From NCBI GenBank assembly GCA_023213395.1, contig CM041465.1, positions 177,451,741 to 177,515,740 of the forward strand: a DNA stretch of 64,000 nucleotides, given 5' to 3'. The DNA is from Cycas panzhihuaensis. Taxonomy: Eukaryota > Cycadophyta. Positions 57,741 to 64,000 of the stretch are shown here, piece after piece. Within the stretch, counting starts at the first letter, position 1. Each line of letters opens with the position of its first letter. Under the pieces are notes generated by a model. The model saw nothing but the letters and a program-made list of their open reading frames with translations, was not told the DNA's origin and made no database searches. A program made the position numbers and the translations under genes.

Positions 57741-58149
57741 TTTTTCTAAAGAGCATCATATTCAACTTACATGGCCTATTTCCATATGGGATTATGACAA
57801 GCTTCTTTAAAAGTTTGGGATCATTTCTAGCCATTAATATAAAGTTAGCTTGTAGTTTTTGTGATTTGGTTCTCTTGGTATTAATGGATTACCAACATCA
57901 GAACCAAAAATAAAAAGGGTTTTCTGAGCCTAAATAGGCTATTTGTTTATTGAAGAAGAATTAGAAGTAGAAGGTTGATTAGAAGTAGATGGATTAGACA
58001 TACTAGATTTGCTTAAGGTTCAATTTTGGACTTACGTAGATAAACTCTTAATTGCTTTACTGTCAGCTTTTATTTCTAAGGAGTCTTTTAAATAAGTATT
58101 AGTTAATAGGTTTTCGGTAGGAAGTTCTATTAGTTTTATTTTTTATGAA

Positions 58150-58668
58150 GATCCATCTTCATAAAAATTAATATCATATAAAATTAAAACTTTGTACGTA
58201 ATTGGATCTAATGGTCTATAAGCTTTACTTTCTTCACTATATCTAATGAAGATAAATTTGGCACTTTTTGGGATCTAGTTTATTTAGTTTTTCTTTTGGA
58301 ATATATCCCCAAGTAATACTTCTAAAGATTTTAAAATGTTTTATAGATGGCTTTTGACCAAACTACTTTTGTTATGATATAACATTCTATAAAGGTTTAC
58401 TTGGTAAGAAGTTTAATAAATGGTTGGAGCAAGCTATTACTCCAGCCTAAAACTTTATGTGAAGACCTTTTGTATGTATCATGCATCTAGTTATTTCAAT
58501 AAGAGTATGGTTCTTGCATTCTATAATACTATTTTGTTAAGGGGTATAGGCAACAGAATATTAAAATCTAATTCCATATTTTTTACAATATAAAGTAAAT
58601 TTATTACTTAGACACTCTTTAACATTATCAGATCTAAAGATTTTACTTTTTAAATTAGATTAATTTTC
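58150..58668 (-). pseudogene. Element G integrase, part left of element H
   Basis: SKIFRSDNVKECLSNKF (second Asp kept, GGE changed), YTP then a stop, QNSIIECKNHTLIEITRCMIHTKGL (Glu kept), KPSIKHFKIFRSITWGYIPKEKLNKLDPK, FIRYSEESKAYRPLDPITYKV. Ends in a decayed linker. Confidence 0.82.
58664..58668. other. Left target-site duplication of element H (ttttc)
   Basis: Identical to ttttc at 63981-63985, directly outside the right LTR. Confidence 0.88.
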
Positions 58669-59308
58669 TATTAAATAAGGTGATAATAATGTTTTGGAGG
58701 CTAAAATTTTGATAGGTTGGTAGTGTAGTTTTCCCCTTAAACTTCTGCATGGGGACCCAAAACCTCCCCTTACCACCACCCCCCCCCCCCCATCCCCTAA
58801 AAAGAGGGGATTCAGGGGCGATATCCCCTAACCTAAAAGCCTATCACTAAAAAGCATACTAAGTTGTAAAGAGAATTGGGGTTATTTATTCAAATTATCC
58901 CAGATTTGATGGTTGAGATTTGTGTCTTCTATGACTCTCTCATATAGCCCAATTTAGGGTGTTTTTTCATTATGTTAATGATATTTGATGTATTGGATGT
59001 ATTGTCAGGAGTTAAGTAGCTGGTTGTTGTTGTTGTAAGTATTCTACTACAGATTATATATATTTCTCCATTCTTCGATAATAAAGATCAATACCTTTCT
59101 TACATGGATGTTTTCTTAGCACACTGCTAGGGTTTTACCATATTATATCAGGTGTATATGTGATGTTTTAGCTTTCTAATTCATTTGTTGTATTATCTTT
59201 AGTTTAAGAACTTGTATGTTAAATTTTAGTTTTGATTCCTATAACTAGTTCCAAAATAGTTTAGATCTTGGTGGCAGTTTCTAGTTATTAGGACCTAGTT
59301 TTTTAACA
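58669..59308 (+). repeat. 5' LTR of element H
   Basis: Starts TATTAAATAAGG (TG mutated) and ends TTTTAACA. Matches the 3' LTR over atgttttggaggctaaaat, ggttggYagtgtagttt, tgctagggttttaccaYRtta and ggcagtttcta. Confidence 0.88.
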
Positions 59309-59310
59309 AG

Positions 59311-59323
59311 TGGTATTAGAGTC
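59311..59323 (+). other. Primer binding site of element H
   Basis: TGGTATTAGAGTC, 2 nt after the LTR; initiator tRNA-Met type with two changes. Confidence 0.85.
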
Positions 59324-59380
59324 ACTTTTATTTTTGTAGTAAGTTTGTAAAGGTTTTGGTATTGACATTTTCTATACCAA

Positions 59381-60150
59381 ATGGTAAAACTAGCAAATGT
59401 AAAGTTTGAGGTGGAGAAATTCAATAATAAGAATAACTTCGAGTTGTAGAAGCTAAAAGCATATGATGTTCTCATACAACAAGGTTTATACAATACTTTT
59501 ATAGGTAAATCAAAAAAACCCATAGGGATAGACGATGATAAATGGAATAATCTGGACAAAAGGGATCTTAGCACAATATGATTATGTTTGGAAGATGAAG
59601 TTCTATTTGGACTCAATTGGAAGGCTTATACATGACCAAATCAATGATGAATTAAATCTACTTGAATAAGCAATTGTACTCATTGTAGATGAAGGAAGGT
59701 ACAAAAATTACTAATCATTTAAATATTTTCAATACTCTTATTTATCAGTTGGATAGTATCAATGTCACAATTGAGGATGAGAACAATGATATTATCTTCT
59801 TATGGTCATTACTAGAATCTTGGGATAATATTGTCACCTCAATTAGTTTTAGCACTATAGATGAATTAGATTATGATTCTATTGTGAGTGATTTATTGAT
59901 GGAAGAAGTGAGGAGAAAGTCTAGTCTTAAAACCTCCATACTAAAAGTTATGATAGCAAGGGGCAGAATAATTGAGAGAGGAAAAAGCACCAAGGATACA
60001 TTAAGGTCAAAGTCAAAAGGCAAGAAAAGTAAGCTCAAATATTAGCACTGTAATAAGACACATCACCTTAAGAAGGATTACTACAAAAGGAATGAGTTCT
60101 AAAAAAAGAAGAAGATCTTACTAAGGAGGCTAATCAGGTGGAGTCAAATT
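59381..60150 (+). pseudogene. Element H gag
   Basis: ATG 59381: MVKLANVKFEVEKFNNKNNF, then a stop at a former Trp, AYDVLIQQGLYNTFIGKSKKPIGIDDDKWNNLDKRDLSTI, LCLEDEVLF. After frame changes, open 59689-60045: EGTKITNHLNIFNTLIYQLDSINVTIEDEN, LLESWDNIVTSIS, MEEVRRKS and a Lys/Ser-rich tail. The zinc knuckle remnant HCNKTHHLKKDYYKR lacks two ligands. Tnt1-like. Confidence 0.85.
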
Positions 60151-60169
60151 AAGGTATGTATGATGATGT

Positions 60170-60720
60170 CTTGGTTGCTTATAATATTTCCCATTATCAT
60201 CATGATTGTTTATTAGATTTGAGTGCTTCATACCACATGTGTCCACATAAGAGTTTATTTTTATCGTACCAACCTCTTGATGGTAGTGATGTGCTTATGG
60301 GAAATTAAGTTTCCTGTAAGACAATGGGCATTAGTAGTATAAGAATTAAAATGTTCGATGGTATAGTAAGAACATTAATTGAAATTAAATATATACTTGA
60401 TCTTAAAAGGAATATGATTTCCTTAGATAAACTAGATTCTGGAGGTTATAAGTATATAGGTTGTGAAAGAGTTTTGAAGGTGTTAAAGGGTACCTTGGCT
60501 GTTATGAAAGTCTTAAAGAAAAGAAACCTTTACATTTTAGTGGAAAGTATAGATGTTAGCCATACAGCTACAACATTAAAGACTATAGAAGATCTAGTTT
60601 AGTTATGGCAATAAAGACTTGGGAACATGAGTGAGAGAGTACTTAAGATACTGACGAACCATAAGTTACTTTCTAACTTGAAGCTTTCAGATTTAACTTT
60701 TTGTAAACATTGTATTTTTA
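60170..60720 (+). pseudogene. Element H protease and gag-pre-integrase
   Basis: CLLDLSASYHMCPHKSLFLSYQPLDGSDVLMGN: the active site Asp-Ser-Gly-Ala has become Asp-Leu-Ser-Ala. Then open 60324-60602: MGISSIRIKMFDGIVRTLIEIKYILDLKRNMISLDKLDSGGYKY, VMKVLKKRNLYIL, followed by RLGNMSERVLKIL and CKHCIFRK (zinc arm, Cys pair kept). Confidence 0.82.
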
Positions 60721-61445
60721 GAAAGTAATAAAGACTCAAGTTTAAAGTAGAGAGTCACACTAGTAATGGTGTTCTATATTATATACATTTAGATGTGTGG
60801 GGACTAGCCCCTACAATATCTTATGGAGGATCATTATGCTTTGTTATATTTATAGATGATTACTCTAGAAAAGTATAGGTATATTTTTTGAAAAGAAAAT
60901 CTTGAGTTTTTAGTGTGTTTAAGTAGTTCAAGGCTCTAGTTGAGAAGAGCACTGGTAGGTCCATTAAATATTTAAGAAATAATAATAGAGGTGAGTTTAA
61001 CTCCTTGGAGTTTAAGAACTATTACAGAGATGTTACAATCGAAAGGCATAAGACCACTAACTATACTCCACAATAGAATGACATAGTTGAGCGTATGAAT
61101 AGGACACTCTTGGAAAGAGTAAGAAGCATGCTAAGTAATGTAGAAGTGGAGCAAGGCTTATAGGCAGAAGTTGTTTAAACATCTTATTAATTGGTAAATA
61201 GGTCACCACCACTTGCAATCAATTGCAAGATTCCTAAAGAGGTATGGACTAGACATCTATGTAACTATTCAAATTTGAAAGTTTTTGGTTGTGATGCTTA
61301 TGCCTTGACTAATAAAAGTCAACATTTAAAGTTAGACCTAAAATCTAAGAGATGTATCTTTGTTGGTTATGGTGATAGAGATGGTGTGAAGGGAGTTATG
61401 GGATCCTACTACCCACAAAATCACTATTAATAGGGATGTTATGTT
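60721..61445 (+). pseudogene. Element H integrase
   Basis: LYYIHLDVWGLAPTISYGGSLCFVIFIDDYSRKV (first Asp kept), KYLRNNNRGEFNSLEF (second Asp to Asn), YTPQ then TAG, NDIVERMNRTLLERVRSMLS (Glu kept), open 61191-61430: VNRSPPLAINCKIPKEVWT, LKVFGCDAYAL, LKLDLKSKRCIFVGYG. Stops at several former Gln and Trp codons. Confidence 0.85.
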
Positions 61446-61699
61446 TGATTAATCTCCCTTTCTAAAATTAGACTGTGCAAAAGTTGAAGTGAAATATGAG
61501 CAAACAGTTAAACATCAATAGGTCAAGCTTGAGACCCAACCATATTTAGAAATAGAAGAGTAGGAAGACTTTTCTAAAGATGAATCTGCAACAAATTCAT
61601 AGGAGTATGTGGACACTCCTCCATCAATTATCAGAAGATATACATGAGTCAGTCATCCACCTGACATGTGTAACCCTTCTATTTCTATTGCTTTGGTTT

Positions 61700-62476
61700 C
61701 TAATGATAGTGAGCCTACATACTATCAAGAAGTAGTAGATGATATCTATAATGAGAAGTGAAAGAGGGTTATGCAGGAAGAGATAGATGCTTTAAAGAAA
61801 AATAATTTATGGGACTTAGTAGAACTTCCACATGGTAGGAAGACTATTAGTTGTAGGTGGGTTTCAAGAAAAAATAGATGTTGATAGAAATGTTGATAAA
61901 TATAAGGCAAAACTAGTGGCTAAAGGTTTTACACAGAAAGCAGGTATTGATTTTCATGAGATCTTTTCACCAGTTATTAAACTTGTTTCAATTTAGATTC
62001 TGTTAGCATTGCTAGCTTTTCTTGATTTAGAGTTAGAGCAATTAGATATAAAAACATCTTTCCTACATAGAGATTTAGATGAAGAGATCTATATAGATTA
62101 GCCAGAAGGGTTTGTATAGGATAGTAGGAAAAGACTTATTTGCATACTCAAGGAATCATTATATGGCCTGAAGAAATCACCTAATTAATGGTACAAAAAG
62201 TTTAATGCCTTCATAGAGAGCTAAAATTTCAAAAGAAGTGAGTATGATCATTGTGTTTACTTTAAGTTGTTGGATAATGGCTTATCCATTGTCTTGGTAT
62301 TATATGTTAATGACATACTAATTGTAATGAAGAGCATGACAAAAATTAATAAGTTAAAGGCTCAATTGGCTAGCTCATTTGATATGAAGGATCTAGGAGT
62401 TGTAAAATAAATCTTAGGTATGGAGATACATAGAGATAGGAAAAATGGTAAGCTATGGTTGTCATAGCAAAAATAT
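61700..62476 (+). pseudogene. Element H reverse transcriptase
   Basis: VMQEEIDALKKNNLWDLVELPHGRKTISCRWV, DKYKAKLVAKGFTQKAGIDFHEIFSPVIK, LELEQLDIKTSFLHRDLDEEIYI, ILKESLYGLKKSPN then a stop at the Trp, SEYDHCVYFKLL, and VLYVNDILIV (YVDD to YVND), FDMKDLGVVK, ILGMEIHRDRKNGKLWLS. Two frame changes near 61875. Confidence 0.85.
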
Positions 62477-63260
62477 GTGGAGAAGGTGCTAACCATATTT
62501 GGTATGGCAAATGTGAAACTAGTGAGTATCCTGTTGGCTTCCCATTTCAAGCTTTCTTCAAGTATGAGCCCTAGTAATGAAGAAGAAAAGGATTATATTT
62601 CTCATGTACCTTATACTAATGTAGTAGGAAGTTTGATATATGCCATGGTATATACAAGACCTAACATTTCACATGCAGTTAGTGTAGTTAGTAGGTTTAT
62701 GGAAAACCTAGAAAAGGAACATTGAGCAGTAGTAAAATGGTTGCTTTAATATTTGAGGGGCACAAGTGACTATTATATTACCTTTAGAGGTATAGGTAAT
62801 CAGGTTTGTGAATATGTTGATTCAGGATTTATAATAGATTTAGATACGAGAAGGTCTACTTTGAATTATGCATTTACTTTTGCTAATGGTCCAGTTAGTT
62901 AGAAGTCAAAATTATAGAGCATAATTGTATTATTGACTACATAAGTAGAATATGTTACTGTAACACATGCTTGTAAAGAAGCAATATGGTTGTAGGGTCT
63001 ATTAGTTGAGCTGGAAGGAAATAGGAAAAGATAAAAGTATTTTGTGATAGTCAAAGTGCCATTTACTTAGTAAAGAATCCAGCTTATCATAGTAGGATAA
63101 AGCATATTGCCTTTAAGTACCATTTTATTAGACAGGTTATGGAAGCAGGTGGAGTGACACTTGAAAAGGTTAATACAAAATATAATTGTACTGATATGTT
63201 CACAAAACCAGTACTATTAGAGAAAATCAAATGGTGTTTGACTTCTTTTGGCTTGTAGAA
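62477..63260 (+). pseudogene. Element H RNase H
   Basis: Open 62477-62725: VEKVLTIFGMANVKLVSILLASHFKLSS, YTNVVGSLIYAMVYTRPNISHAVSVVSRFMENL. Then YLRGTSDYYITF, CEYVDSGFIIDLDTRRSTLNYAF (the DSDYAGD block degraded), VEYVTVTHACKEAIWL and a tail with former DNQSA and FTKP blocks split by frameshifts. Confidence 0.82.
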
Positions 63261-63315
63261 AAGGTGATGAATGGTCCAGGGAAGGTATCAACTAAATTAT
63301 TGTCAAGGTGGAGAT

Positions 63316-63980
63316 TGTTAAATAATATGACAACAATGTTTTGGAGGCTAAAATCTTAACAGGTTGGCAGTGTAGTTTCTCCCCCAAACTTCCGCAGGGG
63401 GATCTAAGGGTGGTGGGAGCCCTCTTTGGCTGGGGGGTGTAAGAGGAGTTGGAACTTCTCCCTCCCCCCCCCCACCCTATAAAGAGAGGGTTCGTGGGTG
63501 ATAGCGCCTGACCCAAAAAACTAGCAGTAAAAATCATACTAAATTGTAAAGAGAATCAGGGTCGTTCATTCAAATTAACCCAAATTTGATGGTCAAGATT
63601 GGTGCCTTATATAACTCTCTTATATAGCCTAATTTAGGGTGTTCTTTCATTATGTTGATGGTATTCGATGTATTAGATGTACTATGAGGAGTTGGGTGTA
63701 TGGTTATTATTGTGAGCATTCTATTGTAGATTATGTACATTTCTCCATTATTTGATAATAAAGATTGATACCTTTCTTGTGTGGATATTTCCCTAGTACA
63801 CTGCTAGGGTTTTACCACGTTATATTGGGTGTATATGTGATGCTTTGGATTTATAATTCATTTATTATATTATCTCTAGATTAATAACTTGAATGTTAAA
63901 TTTCAATTTTGATTCTTGTTCTTAAAATAATTTAGATCTTAATGGCAGTTTCTAATTATTGGGACCTAATTTTCTTAACA
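63316..63980 (+). repeat. 3' LTR of element H
   Basis: 665 bp, TGTTAAATAATATGAC to CTTAACA, preceded by the purine stretch aaggtggagat (63305-63315). TATAAAG at 63478-63484 is a possible promoter box. TSD ttttc at 63981-63985. Confidence 0.9.
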
Positions 63981-63985
63981 TTTTC

Positions 63986-64000
63986 AACCAATATTTTAAA
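63986..64000 (-). pseudogene. Element G integrase resumes, cut by window edge
   Basis: Minus strand reads FKILV; the VEN that follows lies across the duplicated target. Removing element H and one ttttc joins this in frame to 58663. Confidence 0.75.

Larger units (their letters stand above)
55802..58668 (-). mobile_element. Copia element G, minus strand, interrupted by element H
   Basis: Left (3') LTR, polypurine tract, RNase H, RT and integrase read leftward. Integrase is cut at 58668 by element H and resumes at 63986, where the minus strand gives FKILVEN directly before the SNLKSKIFRSDN of 58663. The rest of G lies beyond the window. Confidence 0.88.
58669..63980 (+). mobile_element. Copia element H, Tnt1/Tork-like, full length
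   Basis: 5312 bp. LTRs 58669-59308 (640 bp) and 63316-63980 (665 bp) share most of their text, including C-rich tracts. PBS 59311-59323. TSD ttttc perfect. The gag N-terminus has the wording of Tnt1-like gag (VEKFNNKNNF, YDVLIQQGLY). All pol modules present with stops. Confidence 0.92.

Noticed and set aside
59281-59616. 111-codon minus-strand frame
   Set aside because: Antisense to the gag N-terminus of H.
63292-63537. 81-codon minus-strand frame rich in Gly/Ser/Pro
   Set aside because: Lies within the 3' LTR of H across a C-rich run; no coding evidence.

Overview
The window looks like intergenic DNA from a seed plant with a large, repeat-rich genome. Gymnosperm-like is my guess; nothing here identifies a species. 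It is AT-rich, and I see no convincing host protein-coding gene. Almost everything I can identify is retrotransposon: Ty3/gypsy and Ty1/copia LTR elements on both strands, one 5'-truncated LINE, a second non-LTR ORF1 relic and one short insertion. Every element carries stops, frameshifts or catalytic-site changes, so none looks autonomous.

Layout. 1-4659: Ty3/gypsy element X on the minus strand, running off the left edge (integrase, RNase H, RT, gag-protease, PBS and a 1055-bp LTR). 6169-24000: a three-level nest. Copia element A (plus) is split at 7913/21060 by copia element C (plus, 7914-21059). The 5' LTR of C is itself split by copia element B (minus, 7976-13230). Target-site duplications and LTR pairs fix the order A, then C, then B. 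24063-28000: copia E (plus), lacking its 5' half. 29511-37153: copia D (plus), a relative of C with about 95% LTR identity and the best preserved element here. 38610-39480: DUF4283-type ORF1 relic. 40969-44979: copia F (minus), LTRs and TSD recognisable but most of pol deleted. 46079-46151: a tRNA-like 73-mer. 46247-47741: 5'-truncated LINE (minus) with a 19-bp target-site duplication. 49900-52100: gag-protease relic of another Ty3 element (plus). 55802-58668 and 63986-64000: copia G (minus), split by Tnt1-like copia H (plus, 58669-63980).

How the parts work together. In an intact LTR element, the LTR promoter drives one gag-pol RNA. Initiator tRNA-Met primes at the PBS, RT and RNase H make cDNA, and integrase inserts it. 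Here these modules survive only as dated fossils. The informative content is the nesting order, the conserved noncoding blocks shared by C and D, the recurrent lesions (YVDD to YVND in five elements, Gln codons to stops), and several small tandem duplications in LTRs and leaders. I found no undescribed functional system, CRISPR array, rRNA or operon.
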